DNA from: Streptomyces phaeofaciens | GTDB taxonomy: Bacteria > Actinomycetota > Actinomycetes > Streptomycetales > Streptomycetaceae | Direction of reading: 5' to 3' | Assembly: GCF_014648915.1 (NCBI RefSeq) | Contig: NZ_BMSA01000020.1 | Span: 58,850 to 122,849, forward strand | DNA: 64,000 nt | Shown here: in pieces, positions 7,807 through 16,597 of the stretch | Position numbering within the stretch: position 1 is the first letter of the stretch | Layout of the letters: every line of letters begins with the position of its first letter | The notes under the pieces: generated by a model | Seen by the model: only the letters and a program-made list of their open reading frames with translations | Database searches by the model: none | Told to the model about the DNA's origin: nothing | Made by a program: the position numbers and the translations under genes

Positions 7807-8460
7807 TCAGATCCGGTAGCCGGAGCCGGGCACCGTGACGATCACCGGAGGTTCGCCCAGCTTGCGGCGGAGGGTCATCACGGTCACGCGCACGACGTTG
7901 GTGAACGGATCGGTGTTCTCGTCCCACGCCTTCTCCAGAAGCTGCTCCGCGGAGACGACGGCGCCCTCGCTGCGCATCAGCACCTCCAGGACGGCGAACT
8001 CCTTCGGCGCGAGCTGGACCTCCTTGCCGTCGCGGAAGACCTCGCGGCGGTTGGGGTCGAGCTTGATGCCGGCCCGCTCCAGGACGGGCGGCAGCGGCAC
8101 GCTGGTGCGCCGGCCGAGGGCACGCACGCGTGCGATCAGCTCGCTGAAGGCGAAGGGCTTCGGGAGGTAGTCGTCGGCGCCGATCTCCAGGCCCTCCACA
8201 CGGTCGCTGACATCGCCCGACGCCGTGAGCATCAGCACGCGTGTGGGCATACCGAGTTCGACGATCTTGCGGCAGACGTCGTCGCCGTGCACGAGCGGGA
8301 GGTCGCGGTCGAGGACGACCACGTCGTAGTCGTTGACGCCGATGCGCTCCAGGGCGGCCGCACCGTCGTACACGACGTCGACGGCCATGGCCTCCCGGCG
8401 CAGTCCGGTGGCCACCGCATCGGCGAGCAGCTGCTCGTCCTCGACGACGAGTACGCGCAC
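7807..8460 (-). CDS. cutR: CutR, OmpR/PhoB-family response regulator
   Basis: 217 aa, matching the length known for CutR. Receiver domain (residues 1-115): acidic pocket EDE near residue 7, phospho-acceptor Asp in VVLDRDLP, and Lys in YLPKPF. The C-terminal winged helix (about 125-217) ends in VRVTVMTLRRKLGEPPVIVTVPGSGYRI. Start: GTG at 8460 with AGGAAGGA 8 nt upstream; longer in-frame starts run into non-conserved sequence. First gene of cutRS. In Streptomyces CutRS controls secretion stress proteases and affects antibiotic production (known for the family). Confidence 0.93.
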   Translation of the reverse strand: MRVLVVEDEQLLADAVATGLRREAMAVDVVYDGAAALERIGVNDYDVVVLDRDLPLVHGDDVCRKIVELGMPTRVLMLTASGDVSDRVEGLEIGADDYLPKPFAFSELIARVRALGRRTSVPLPPVLERAGIKLDPNRREVFRDGKEVQLAPKEFAVLEVLMRSEGAVVSAEQLLEKAWDENTDPFTNVVRVTVMTLRRKLGEPPVIVTVPGSGYRI

Positions 8461-8882
8461 GTCGCTTGTCCTTCCTGTGTCCACACCCGCATGGCGCTCC
8501 GTGAGCGCACGCGGGCGGGGGGCCTGGTGAGTGTGTGCGTCCCATCCTGCCCTTTTCGGCCATAAGTCGGCGGTAAGACGGGTGAGGGCGGCATGAACGA
8601 CGGGTGTGAGGCCCGGGAATGCGAGATTTTCTCGTGCGGTTGAGGTTTCCGTGGAAGGGAGCGGGGGGAGGACGGCTTTACACCCCGCGATCACGCTCTG
8701 CATGTGCCACACCACCATGTGGTACGCCGCGGTCCGCTTTCCGCAGAGCGGGCGTGGGTGTCCGGCACCGTGGCCGCCCGGCAGGGCAGCGCGCCGGGCA
8801 TCTGCCGGAGACGTGATCGCCCCTTCCCAACCGGCACACCCCCGTGCCACCGACCCACGACCCAAGGACGAGGGGGCGCAGC
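8461..8882. other. divergent intergenic region, cutR (-) and small gene (+)
   Basis: 422 bp, must contain both promoters. I see an A/T-containing stretch near 8615-8650 and an imperfect inverted repeat CCACACCACCATGTGG near 8707, but no element I can name with confidence. Confidence 0.4.
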
Positions 8883-9056
8883 ATGGACGCATTCACCGCA
8901 GGACTTCTGCAGCGCATAAGGGCGACCGAGTCCGATCTGACCAGGGCTCGTGACGAGGGCGACGACTTCCTCGCCGAGGTGGAGCAGGCAGAGCTCGACG
9001 ACCTGCGCCGCCTCGCCGCCGAACACGGTGTGGAGGTCGGCGCGACAAGCGTCTGA
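8883..9056 (+). CDS. small conserved Streptomyces protein
   Basis: 57 aa, entirely helical in appearance and acidic: MDAFTAGLLQRIRATESDL then a Glu/Asp-rich helix (EVEQAELDDLRRLAAEHG). ATG start preceded by a GAGGG element about 8 nt upstream. Not linked to a known domain. It is followed by a strong terminator, and spacing and coding bias match neighbouring genes, so I consider it real. The heptad-like Leu/Ala spacing would allow a short coiled coil. Possible partner of the CutRS system only by position. Confidence 0.75.
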   Translation: MDAFTAGLLQRIRATESDLTRARDEGDDFLAEVEQAELDDLRRLAAEHGVEVGATSV

Positions 9057-9077
9057 GCGGTTCGTCACGCACGACGG

Positions 9078-9110
9078 AGGGGCCCCGGCGAATCCAGCGC
9101 CGGGGCCCCT
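9078..9110. terminator. strong hairpin between small gene and inositol monophosphatase
   Basis: AGGGGCCCCGGCG / CGCCGGGGCCCCT, 13-bp stem with a short loop, located between convergent stop codons at 9056 and 9132; can serve both. Confidence 0.85.
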
Positions 9111-9131
9111 TCGCGTGTGCCGTGCGGACGG

Positions 9132-9947
9132 TCAGTCGTGCCAGGCGCCGAAGTCCTCCAGGAGCCGCTGGAGGGGCTCGAAGACGGCCGGGGTGGCGGC
9201 GATCGCCAGATCGTGTGCCGGGCGCTCTCCGGGGCGTCCACCGGTCAGCGCGCCCGCTTCCCGGGCGATGAGGTCGCCCGCCGCGAGGTCCCAGGGGTGC
9301 AGCCCGCGCTCGTAGTAGCCGTCGAGCCGGCCGGCCGCCACGTCGCACAGGTCGACGGCGGCGGAGCCGCTGCGCCGGATGTCCCGCAGGAGCGGGATCA
9401 GCCGCTGCGCGACGTCGGCCTGGTGGGCACGGACCTCGGCGACGTAGTTGAAGCCGGTGGAGACCAGGGACTGGTCGAGGGGGGCCGGCGGACGGCAGGC
9501 CAGTCTCCGCTCACCCGTGCGGGCGGCGGTCGCGTGGGCCCCGCCGCCGCGCACCGCCCGGTACGTCTCGCCGCGCATCGGGATCTCGACGACGCCGACG
9601 ACGGTCTCGCCGTCCTGCTCCGCCGCGATGGAGACGGCCCAGGTGGGCAGCCCGTAGAGGTAGTTGACCGTGCCGTCGAGCGGGTCGATCACCCAGCGGA
9701 CGCCGCTGCTGCCCTCGCTGGAGGCGCCCTCCTCGCCGAGGAAGCCGTCGTCGGGACGGTGCTCGGAGATCAGGCCGGTGATCAGCTTCTCGGCCGCGAT
9801 GTCCATCTCGGTCACCACGTCGATGGGGCTCGACTTGGTGGCGGCGACCGCGAGGTCGGCCGGGCGGCCGTCCCGCAGCAGCTCGCCGGCCCGGCGGGCG
9901 GCCTCCAGGGCGAGGGCCAGCAGGTCGGTGTGGAGGGGGTCGGTCAC
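9132..9947 (-). CDS. inositol monophosphatase family protein
   Basis: 271 aa. Metal-binding phosphatase signatures: TEMDIAAEKLI, a GEEG motif, the central IDPLDGTVNYLYGLP, and the C-terminal PWDLAAGDLIAREAGA. The family dephosphorylates inositol-1-phosphate or related sugar phosphates (Mg-dependent, Li-sensitive). Start: GTG at 9947, with GAGGAA 6-7 nt upstream; a GTG at 9959 that overlaps the hemH stop lacks a ribosome site. Nine nt downstream of hemH, so cotranscribed with it. Substrate could also be histidinol phosphate or 3'-phosphoadenosine phosphate. Confidence 0.92.
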   Translation of the reverse strand: MTDPLHTDLLALALEAARRAGELLRDGRPADLAVAATKSSPIDVVTEMDIAAEKLITGLISEHRPDDGFLGEEGASSEGSSGVRWVIDPLDGTVNYLYGLPTWAVSIAAEQDGETVVGVVEIPMRGETYRAVRGGGAHATAARTGERRLACRPPAPLDQSLVSTGFNYVAEVRAHQADVAQRLIPLLRDIRRSGSAAVDLCDVAAGRLDGYYERGLHPWDLAAGDLIAREAGALTGGRPGERPAHDLAIAATPAVFEPLQRLLEDFGAWHD

Positions 9948-9955
9948 GGGGTTCC

Positions 9956-11083
9956 TCACGCGTAGGGGCTGTCGGCGCCCGCGGCGGCGGGCCGGGGCGC
10001 CCGGGCGGGGCAGCAGCCGACGGGGCAGAGGTCGTGGCTCGCGCCGAGCGCGCCCAGGGCGCACGGGGTGACCGGCCGCCCGCCCTCGGCGGCGGCGCGC
10101 TCCAGGACGAGGTCGCGGACGGCGGCGGCGAAGCGCGGGTCGGCGCCGACGGTGGCCGAGCGGCGCACCGGCAGGCCCAGCTCCCGCGCCTTGGCCTTCG
10201 CCTCCGTGTCGAGGTCGTAGAGGACCTCCATGTGGTCGGAGACGAAGCCGATGGGCGCCATCACGACCGCCGGGACGCCGGCCGCGTGCCGCTCCTCCAG
10301 GTGGTCGCAGATGTCGGGCTCGAGCCACGGGATGTGCGGGGCGCCGGAGCGGGACTGGTAGACGAGCTGCCAGGGGTGGTCGACGCCGGTGCGCTCACGG
10401 ACGGCCTCGGCGATCAGCCGCGCGACGTCCAGGTGCTGCCGCATGTACGCGCCGCCGTCGCCGTGGTCCTCGACGGGGCCGGAGGTGTCCGCCGAGGCGT
10501 CCGGGATCGAGTGGGTGGTGAAGGCGAGGTGGGCACCGTCGCGGACGTCCTCGGGGAGGTCCGCGAGGGCCTCGACGACGCCGTCGATCATGGGTTCCAG
10601 GAAGCCCGGGTGGTTGAAGTAGTGCCGCAGCTTGTCGATCCTCGGCAGCGGCAGCCCCTCGGCCTCCAGGGCGGCCAGCGAGTCGGCGAGGTTCTCGCGG
10701 TACTGGCGGCAGCCCGAGTACGAGGCGTAGGCGCTGGTGGCGAGGACGAGGATGCGGCGGTGCCCGTCGGCGACCATCTCGCGCAGGGTGTCCGTGAGGT
10801 ACGGGGCCCAGTTGCGGTTGCCCCAGTGGATCGGCAGGTCCAGGCCGTGGTCGGCGAAGTCCTTGCGCAGGGCGTCCAGCAGGGCGCGGTTCTGGTCGTT
10901 GATGGGGCTGACCCCGCCGAACAGGAAGTAGTGCTGCCCGACTTCCTTGAGGCGTTCCTTGGGGATGCCGCGCCCTCGCGTCACGTTCTCCAGGAACGGG
11001 ACCACGTCCTCCGGGCCTTCGGGGCCGCCGAAGGAGAGCAGGAGCAGGGCGTCGTAGGGGGTGGCATCGAGCGCGTCTGGCAT
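9956..11083 (-). CDS. hemH: ferrochelatase (coproporphyrin-type in Actinobacteria)
   Basis: 375 aa. Inserts Fe2+ into coproporphyrin III (the actinobacterial/Firmicute pathway; also called cpfC). Opens with the typical YDALLLLSFGGPEGPEDVVPF and contains the HWGNRNW motif, SYSGCRQYREN and the catalytic-histidine segment FTTHSIPDA, then PWQLVYQSRSG and GFVSDHMEVLYDLD. The C-terminus has a cysteine cluster (TPC...SHDLCPVGCCP) expected to bind the [2Fe-2S] centre found in actinobacterial enzymes. First gene of an operon with the inositol phosphatase. The upstream divergent region carries an iron-box-like palindrome at 11256-11271, although that is nearer to the MFS promoter. Confidence 0.96.
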   Translation of the reverse strand: MPDALDATPYDALLLLSFGGPEGPEDVVPFLENVTRGRGIPKERLKEVGQHYFLFGGVSPINDQNRALLDALRKDFADHGLDLPIHWGNRNWAPYLTDTLREMVADGHRRILVLATSAYASYSGCRQYRENLADSLAALEAEGLPLPRIDKLRHYFNHPGFLEPMIDGVVEALADLPEDVRDGAHLAFTTHSIPDASADTSGPVEDHGDGGAYMRQHLDVARLIAEAVRERTGVDHPWQLVYQSRSGAPHIPWLEPDICDHLEERHAAGVPAVVMAPIGFVSDHMEVLYDLDTEAKAKARELGLPVRRSATVGADPRFAAAVRDLVLERAAAEGGRPVTPCALGALGASHDLCPVGCCPARAPRPAAAGADSPYA

Positions 11084-11419
11084 GAGTCGATCCTGCCACC
11101 CGGCGCCGACAGCCGGGAAACGGCGGGGTGGGCGGGGCGCGGTCCGGCGGAGGACCGGCGAGCGGGCCCGCCGGGGCCGACGCCTGCGCCGATGCGTGGC
11201 CGACCCCTGCGCCGATGCCTGCCTGCGCCTGCGTCGGACGGTGTGCGCGTGGTGCGTTAGGGTTGCCTAACTTCGTAAGCTGTATGGGGCACGTTTACGC
11301 CTTACCGAGCGTGATCGGGCCCCCACGAGCCCCACCAGCCCCTACGAGCCACCTGACGAGCCCCACCCTCATGCCGCGCAGAGCCGCACGCGCGCGTGAC
11401 CGGCCCCCCGGAGACCGCC
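11084..11419. other. divergent intergenic region, hemH (-) and MFS transporter (+)
   Basis: 336 bp. Repetitive GC-rich sequence (GCCGATGC-type repeats near 11170-11235) followed by the iron-box-like element and then CCCCAC/CACCAG repeats. Confidence 0.5.
11256..11271 (+). promoter_or_regulatory. iron-box-like palindrome overlapping a -10 element
   Basis: GTTAGGGTTGCCTAAC: perfect 6-bp arms, matching the inner TTAGG-N4-CCTAA of the DmdR1/DtxR-type iron box. It contains TAGGGT, fitting the Streptomyces -10 consensus TAGGNT. The outer half-site is not conserved. Confidence 0.5.
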
Positions 11420-12658
11420 GTGCCCAGCCCGTACCGCGCCCTGTTCGCCGCCCCCGGCAGCAAGGGCTTCGCCGCCGCGGGGTTCCTCGGCCGGATGCCG
11501 CTGTCGATGATGGGCATCGGCGTGGTCACGATGGTCTCCCAGCTCACCGGGCGCTACGGCCTCGCGGGCGCCCTGTCGGCCACCATCGCCCTGTCGGCCG
11601 CGCTCGTCGGACCGCAGATATCCCGGCTGGTGGACCAGCACGGACAGCGCAGGGTGCTGCGCCCCGCGACGCTGGTCGCGCTGACGGCGGCGGCCGGGCT
11701 GCTGCTGGCCGCGCACTTCAGATGGCCGGACTGGGTGCTGTTCGTGTGCTCCGCGGGCATCGGGGCGGTGCCGAGCCTCGGGGCGATGGTCCGGGCCCGC
11801 TGGGCGGCCCTGTACCGGGGCACCCCGAAGCTGCACACCGCGTACTCGTTCGAGTCCGTGGTGGACGAGGTGTGCTTCATCTTCGGCCCGATCATCTCGA
11901 TCGGGCTGTCCACCGTCTGGTTCCCGGAGGCGGGACCGCTGCTCGCGGCCTGCTTCCTCGCGGTGGGCGTCTTCTGGCTGACCGCCCAGCGGGCCACCGA
12001 GCCCACGCCGCACCCGCGCGAGCAGCGCGGCGCCGGCAGCGCGCTGCGCTCCCCCGGCCTCCAGGTCCTGGTGGCGACCTTCGTGGCGACCGGGACGATC
12101 TTCGGGGCGGTCGACGTGGTCACCGTGGCCTTCGCCGAGGAGCAGGGCCACAAGGGCGCCGCGAGCGTCGTGCTGGCGCTGTACGCGGCCGGCTCCTGCG
12201 CCGCCGGACTCGTGTTCGGGCTGCTGCGCCCCCAGGGGCCACCGGAAAGGCGCTGGCTGCTGGGCGTGTTCATGATGGCCGTGAGTATGATCCCCCTCCT
12301 ACTGGTCGGAAACTTGCCGTTCCTGGCCGTGGCGCTGTTCGTTGCGGGTCTGGCCATCGCTCCCACGATGATCACCACGATGTCCCTCATCGAAGAGCAC
12401 GTACCACGCGCACAACTGACCGAGGGCATGACCTGGATCAGCACCGGGCTCGCGGTCGGGGTGGCGCTCGGCTCCTCCATCGCCGGCTGGGTCATCGACA
12501 CGGCCGGTGCGCAGGCCGGGTACGGGGTTCCGGCCGTGTCCGGGGCCGTCGCGGTCGCGGTCGGTTTCCTGGGGTACCGCCGGCTCACCAGGCCGGCGCC
12601 GGGTCGGGGAGGCACCGTTGAGCAGCACAGCGAGCGGGAAGAACGGCACGTGGCGTAA
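11420..12658 (+). CDS. MFS transporter
   Basis: 412 aa with about 12 hydrophobic segments. Loop 2-3 has the usual basic motif (DQHGQRRVL), and the protein starts with a short cytoplasmic tail (SPYRALFAAPGSKGF). Start: GTG at 11420 with GGAG 6 nt upstream; a GTG at 11396 has no ribosome site. The substrate cannot be deduced. The promoter region carries an iron-box-like palindrome, so an iron-related export role is possible. The C-terminal 41 nt overlap the lactone oxidase gene, implying translational coupling. Confidence 0.88.
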   Translation: MPSPYRALFAAPGSKGFAAAGFLGRMPLSMMGIGVVTMVSQLTGRYGLAGALSATIALSAALVGPQISRLVDQHGQRRVLRPATLVALTAAAGLLLAAHFRWPDWVLFVCSAGIGAVPSLGAMVRARWAALYRGTPKLHTAYSFESVVDEVCFIFGPIISIGLSTVWFPEAGPLLAACFLAVGVFWLTAQRATEPTPHPREQRGAGSALRSPGLQVLVATFVATGTIFGAVDVVTVAFAEEQGHKGAASVVLALYAAGSCAAGLVFGLLRPQGPPERRWLLGVFMMAVSMIPLLLVGNLPFLAVALFVAGLAIAPTMITTMSLIEEHVPRAQLTEGMTWISTGLAVGVALGSSIAGWVIDTAGAQAGYGVPAVSGAVAVAVGFLGYRRLTRPAPGRGGTVEQHSEREERHVA

Positions 12659-13937
12659 CTGGGGCGGCAATGTGACCGCCCGTCCCGCGCGGGAGGTCAC
12701 GCCCGCCTCCGTCGACGAACTGGCCGAGGCCGTGCGCCGGGCCGCCGAGGACGGGCTGAAGGTGAAGGCGGTCGGCACCGGCCACTCCTTCACCTCGATC
12801 GCCGCCACGGACGGTGTGCTGATCCGTCCTCAGCTGTTGACCGGGATCCGCGGGATCGATCGCGACGACATGACCGTCACGGTGGAGGCCGGCACCCCGC
12901 TCAAGAGACTCAACCTCGCGCTCGCGCGCGAGGGTCTGTCGCTCACCAACATGGGCGACATCATGGAGCAGACGGTGTCGGGGGCCACCAGCACCGGCAC
13001 GCACGGCACCGGCCGCGAGTCCGCGTCGATCGCCGCGCAGATCAAGGGCCTGGAACTGGTCACCGCCGACGGCTCTGTGCTCACCTGTTCCGAGAAGGAG
13101 AACCCGGAGGTCTTCGCGGCCGCCCGGATCGGTCTCGGCGCCCTGGGGATCGTCACCGCGATCACCTTCGCCGTCGAGCCCCTCTTCCTGCTCACCGCGC
13201 GCGAGGAGCCGATGCCGTTCGACCGGGTGCTCGCCGACTTCGACGAACTCTGGGCCGAGAACGAGCACTTCGAGTTCTACTGGTTCCCGCACACCGGCAG
13301 CACCAACACCAAGCGCAACAATCGCAGCGCGGGCCCGGCCAAGCCGGTGGGCCAGGTCCCGGGCTGGATCGAGGACGAGTTCCTCTCCAACGGCGTCTTC
13401 CAGGTGGCCCAGTGGGTCGGCCGCGCGGCGCCCGCGGCGATCCCCTCGATCGCCCGGCTCTCCAGCAAGGCCCTCTCCGCGCGCACCTACACCGACATCC
13501 CGTACCGCGTCTTCACGTCCCCGCGCCGGGTGCGCTTCGTGGAGATGGAGTACGCCGTCCCGCGCGCGGCCGTCACCGAGGTGCTGCGCGAGCTGAGGAC
13601 GACCGTCGAGCGGTCGGGCCTGCGGATCAGCTTCCCCGTGGAGGTGCGCACCGCGCCGGCCGACGACATCACGCTGTCCACCGCCTCCGGTCGCGACAGC
13701 GCGTACGTCGCCGTCCACATGGTCAAGGGCACGCCGTACCAGGCGTACTTCACCGCCGCCGAGCGCATCTTCACCGCGCACGAGGGCCGGCCGCACTGGG
13801 GCAAGGTGAACACGCGGGACGCCGAGTACCTCGCCCGGGTGTACCCGCGCTTCGGCGAGTTCACCGCGCTGCGGGACCGGCTGGATCCCGACCGCCTGTT
13901 CCAGAACGACTACCTGCGGAGGGTGTTGGGGGCGTAG
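12618..13937 (+). CDS. FAD-linked sugar-1,4-lactone oxidase (D-arabinono-1,4-lactone oxidase family)
   Basis: 439 aa from the TTG at 12618, which has GGGGAGG 5 nt upstream. The vanillyl-alcohol-oxidase-type FAD domain covers residues about 15-190: VKAVGTGHSFTSIAATDG carries the histidine expected to bind FAD covalently, followed by NMGDIMEQTVSGATSTGTHG. The C-terminal ALO domain includes HWGKVNTRD and the terminal FQNDYLRRVLG. The family oxidises aldonolactones or alditols with O2, producing H2O2; the natural substrate here is unknown. Overlaps the MFS gene by 41 nt. Secretion is not predicted. Alternative: an alditol oxidase-like enzyme. Confidence 0.9.
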   Translation: MSSTASGKNGTWRNWGGNVTARPAREVTPASVDELAEAVRRAAEDGLKVKAVGTGHSFTSIAATDGVLIRPQLLTGIRGIDRDDMTVTVEAGTPLKRLNLALAREGLSLTNMGDIMEQTVSGATSTGTHGTGRESASIAAQIKGLELVTADGSVLTCSEKENPEVFAAARIGLGALGIVTAITFAVEPLFLLTAREEPMPFDRVLADFDELWAENEHFEFYWFPHTGSTNTKRNNRSAGPAKPVGQVPGWIEDEFLSNGVFQVAQWVGRAAPAAIPSIARLSSKALSARTYTDIPYRVFTSPRRVRFVEMEYAVPRAAVTEVLRELRTTVERSGLRISFPVEVRTAPADDITLSTASGRDSAYVAVHMVKGTPYQAYFTAAERIFTAHEGRPHWGKVNTRDAEYLARVYPRFGEFTALRDRLDPDRLFQNDYLRRVLGA

Positions 13938-14340
13938 CGGATACTCCGGGCGATGCCGGAGATTGCGTGAATTGCGCCACGTTCAAGATCGCGGAAACCG
14001 CTTCACAGCGGCCAAGTCCCACTTCTTGCCAGAAGTTGGGCGGCGTGCCAATCCACGCACGTGGCCCAAATGGAGTACTGTTGCGAGCCCTGGGCCCGGC
14101 CTCCCTTCGGGGTGTCCGGGGCCATGCTGGACCGCCGGGAGGGGCTAGTTGCACAGGGTGACGGCGTTGGTGACTTAGCGTGGCGAAAAGGTAACCGTGC
14201 CATAACGGCGATCCAGGGCCTGTGCCCGACACGCCGGGCAACTCGGCAAGGTTGTGGCAGGCTGCACCCGGGCAGGCCACACTCGACTAGCGGAAGCAGC
14301 GACGCACGTGACGTCGGCAGGCACCACCCGGGAGGTCCCC
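13938..14340 (+). other. sepH upstream region
   Basis: 403 bp. A weak hairpin CTCCGG...CCGGAG (13944-13961) may end the oxidase operon; a near-perfect inverted repeat lies at 14018-14040. I see no open frame with gene character. Confidence 0.5.
14018..14040. promoter_or_regulatory. inverted repeat CCCACTTCT-TGCC-AGAAGTTGGG
   Basis: Ten-base arm pairing with a nine-base arm (one bulged base) around TGCC, 300 bp upstream of sepH. Could be an operator or a second terminator for the preceding gene. Confidence 0.4.
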
Positions 14341-15378
14341 ATGCCCGAACTGCGTGTCGTGGCCGTCTCGAATGACGGCACACGGCTGGTGCTGAAGGCT
14401 GCGGACAGCACGGAGTACACGCTTCCGATCGATGAGCGTCTGCGCGCCGCAGTCCGCGGCGACCGTCCGCGTCTCGGCCAGATCGAGATCGAGGTGGAGA
14501 GCCATCTCCGCCCCCGTGACATCCAGGCACGTATACGTGCCGGCGCGACCGCGGAAGAGGTCGCGCAGATGGCGGGCATCCCCGTCGACCGCGTACGCCG
14601 GTTCGAGGGTCCCGTGCTCGCCGAGCGTGCCTTCATGGCCGAGCGGGCCCGCAAGACGCCCGTCCGCCGGCCCGGTGAGAACGCCGCGGGCCCCCAGCTG
14701 GGTGAGGCCGTCCAGGAGCGACTGCTGCTGCGCGGCGCCGAGAAGGACACCGTCCAGTGGGACTCCTGGCGCCGCGACGACGGCACCTGGGAGGTCCTGC
14801 TGGTCTACCGGGTCGCGGGCGAACCGCACTCGGCGAGCTGGACGTACGACCCGCCCCGGCGGCTCGTCCAGGCCGTCGACGAGGAAGCGCGCTCGCTGAT
14901 CGGCGAGTCCGACGACCTCGCCGCACCGGAGCCCAGCTTTCCGTTCGTCCCGCGGATCGCCCGGCTGCCGCGCGACCGCTCGATGGACCGCGCGCTGGAA
15001 CGGCCGAGCCTGCCCGCCCAGCCGTCCGAGCCGCCCGAGGAGAGCATCCAGGAGCGCGAGCGGGACTCGCTGACCAGCCTGCTGGAGGCGGTGCCGAGCT
15101 TCCGGGGCGACATGGTGGTCCCGGAGCTTCCGGCCGAGGCCCCCGAGGAACCCGAGGAGCAGCAGCCCGAGACCGAGGAGCCCCCGGCTCCCGCCGCGTC
15201 CGCGGGTTCCGCCTACGCGGACGTCCTCATGCCGCGCTCCGTCGGCAGCCACCGCGACCGGCTGATCGGCGCCACCGACCGTCAGGCCGAGGCGGACGGT
15301 GTCCGTCCGGGCCGCCGGGCCGCGGTGCCGAGCTGGGACGAGATCGTGTTCGGGACCCGGCGCAAGAAACAGGAGTAA
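14341..15378 (+). CDS. sepH: SepH, septation protein (DUF3071)
   Basis: 345 aa. The conserved N-terminal DUF3071 half (residues 1-180) begins PELRVVAVSNDGTRLVLKAA and contains a helix-turn-helix-like part (RPRDIQARIRAGATAEEVAQMAGIPVDRVRRFEGP). The C-terminal half is a disordered Pro/Glu-rich linker ending in a short conserved tail (PSWDEIVFGTRRKKQE). SepH is an actinobacterial FtsZ-binding protein that stimulates FtsZ assembly in vegetative and sporulation septa (published for S. venezuelae). The ATG at 14341 has GGGAGG 6-7 nt upstream. Monocistronic, followed by a strong terminator. Confidence 0.94.
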   Translation: MPELRVVAVSNDGTRLVLKAADSTEYTLPIDERLRAAVRGDRPRLGQIEIEVESHLRPRDIQARIRAGATAEEVAQMAGIPVDRVRRFEGPVLAERAFMAERARKTPVRRPGENAAGPQLGEAVQERLLLRGAEKDTVQWDSWRRDDGTWEVLLVYRVAGEPHSASWTYDPPRRLVQAVDEEARSLIGESDDLAAPEPSFPFVPRIARLPRDRSMDRALERPSLPAQPSEPPEESIQERERDSLTSLLEAVPSFRGDMVVPELPAEAPEEPEEQQPETEEPPAPAASAGSAYADVLMPRSVGSHRDRLIGATDRQAEADGVRPGRRAAVPSWDEIVFGTRRKKQE

Positions 15379-15465
15379 GCGGCCGCACGGCAGCGGTGAG
15401 CCGGCGCCGGCCGCTTCGCCGCGGGCGCCCGTGGTTCCACGGACAACGGTTCGCACACCGCTTCA

Positions 15466-15512
15466 TACGTACGGGAGGGCCGCACCTGTTCGGTGCAGCC
15501 CTCCCGTACGTA
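15466..15512. terminator. long terminator hairpin between sepH and the rhodanese gene
   Basis: TACGTACGGGAGGGC / GCCCTCCCGTACGTA, 15-bp perfect outer stem with an inner GCAC/GTGC stem, between convergent stop codons. Confidence 0.9.
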
Positions 15513-15528
15513 GCGCGTGCGACAAAGG

Positions 15529-16380
15529 TCACTGCGGATCCGGGCCCACGGCGACCGGCCGGGACGGGTCGGAGGACCACTCCGACCAGGAGCCCACGTA
15601 CAGGGCCGCCGGAACGCCCGCCACGGCCAGCGCCAGCACCTCGTGGGCGCCGGAGACGCCCGACCCGCAGTACACGCCCACCTCGGCGCCGGCAAAGGCC
15701 CCCAGCGCCTTGAAGCGGTCGTGCAGCTCCTCCACGGGCAGGAAACGGCCGTCCGGGCCCACGTTCTCGTTCGTGGGCGCGGAGACGGCGCCCGGGATGT
15801 GGCCGCCCACCCGGTCGATCGGCTCGACCTCGCCCCGGTACCGCTCCCCCGCGCGCGCGTCGAACAGCACCCCGGAGCGGGCCAGCGCGGCGGCGCCGTC
15901 CGCGTCGAGCAGACCCGCGGCGCCCGGGGCGGGCTCGAAGTCGCCCTCCACGCGCGCGGGGACGTCCACCGAGAGGTCCCCCGGCCACTGCGGCAGCCCG
16001 CCGTCCAGGACCCGCACGTCCGGGTGACCCGCCCAGCGCAGCAGCCACCACGCGCGGGCCGCCGCCCAGCCCTGTCCGCCGTCGTACACGACCACCGGGC
16101 GGGCCGCCGAGACGCCCGCGCGGCGCATCGCGGCGCCGAACTCCGCGAGGTCGGGCAGCGGATGGCGGCCGGCGGCTCCGGCCGCGCCCGCGAGTTCTTG
16201 GTCCAGGTCGACGTAGACCGCTCCGGGCACGTGCCCGGCCTCGTAGGCGGCCCGGCCGTCGAACGGCGGCTGACCCGCCGCCTTGGCCACGCTGAGCTGC
16301 CAGCGGACGTCGAGGACGACCGGCGGGCGCTCTCCCGCCAGGTCGCTCGCGAGTTCGGTTGCGGAGATGATGGCGTTCAT
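15529..16380 (-). CDS. sseA: thiosulfate/3-mercaptopyruvate sulfurtransferase (two-domain rhodanese)
   Basis: 283 aa, two rhodanese domains. The N-terminal domain (about 1-135) is non-catalytic (VVLDVRWQL, HVPGAVYVDLD). The C-terminal domain carries the active-site loop VYCGSGVSGAHEVLAL, Cys being the persulfide-forming residue. It transfers sulfane sulfur to cyanide or thiols; whether thiosulfate or mercaptopyruvate is preferred cannot be settled from the loop alone. ATG at 16380; a longer start is possible but overlaps unconserved sequence. Cytoplasmic. Convergent with sepH. Confidence 0.92.
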   Translation of the reverse strand: MNAIISATELASDLAGERPPVVLDVRWQLSVAKAAGQPPFDGRAAYEAGHVPGAVYVDLDQELAGAAGAAGRHPLPDLAEFGAAMRRAGVSAARPVVVYDGGQGWAAARAWWLLRWAGHPDVRVLDGGLPQWPGDLSVDVPARVEGDFEPAPGAAGLLDADGAAALARSGVLFDARAGERYRGEVEPIDRVGGHIPGAVSAPTNENVGPDGRFLPVEELHDRFKALGAFAGAEVGVYCGSGVSGAHEVLALAVAGVPAALYVGSWSEWSSDPSRPVAVGPDPQ

Positions 16381-16597
16381 GGCCCCCATCCTCGCGCACG
16401 GGGTGGCCCCCACGTCCATGTCCGGCTACTCTGCTCGGCCGGACAGCCTCGATCACGAGGCGTACGGGTTCGAGCACATGCCGTACAGGCGATCGACATA
16501 CGGCGACAACCGCGCGTCAACCGATGAGAACCCCCATCAGGCATCCTTCGAGGGCGGAAGCGAAACGGCCACCACCAGGGCCGAGGAGAAGGTGACG

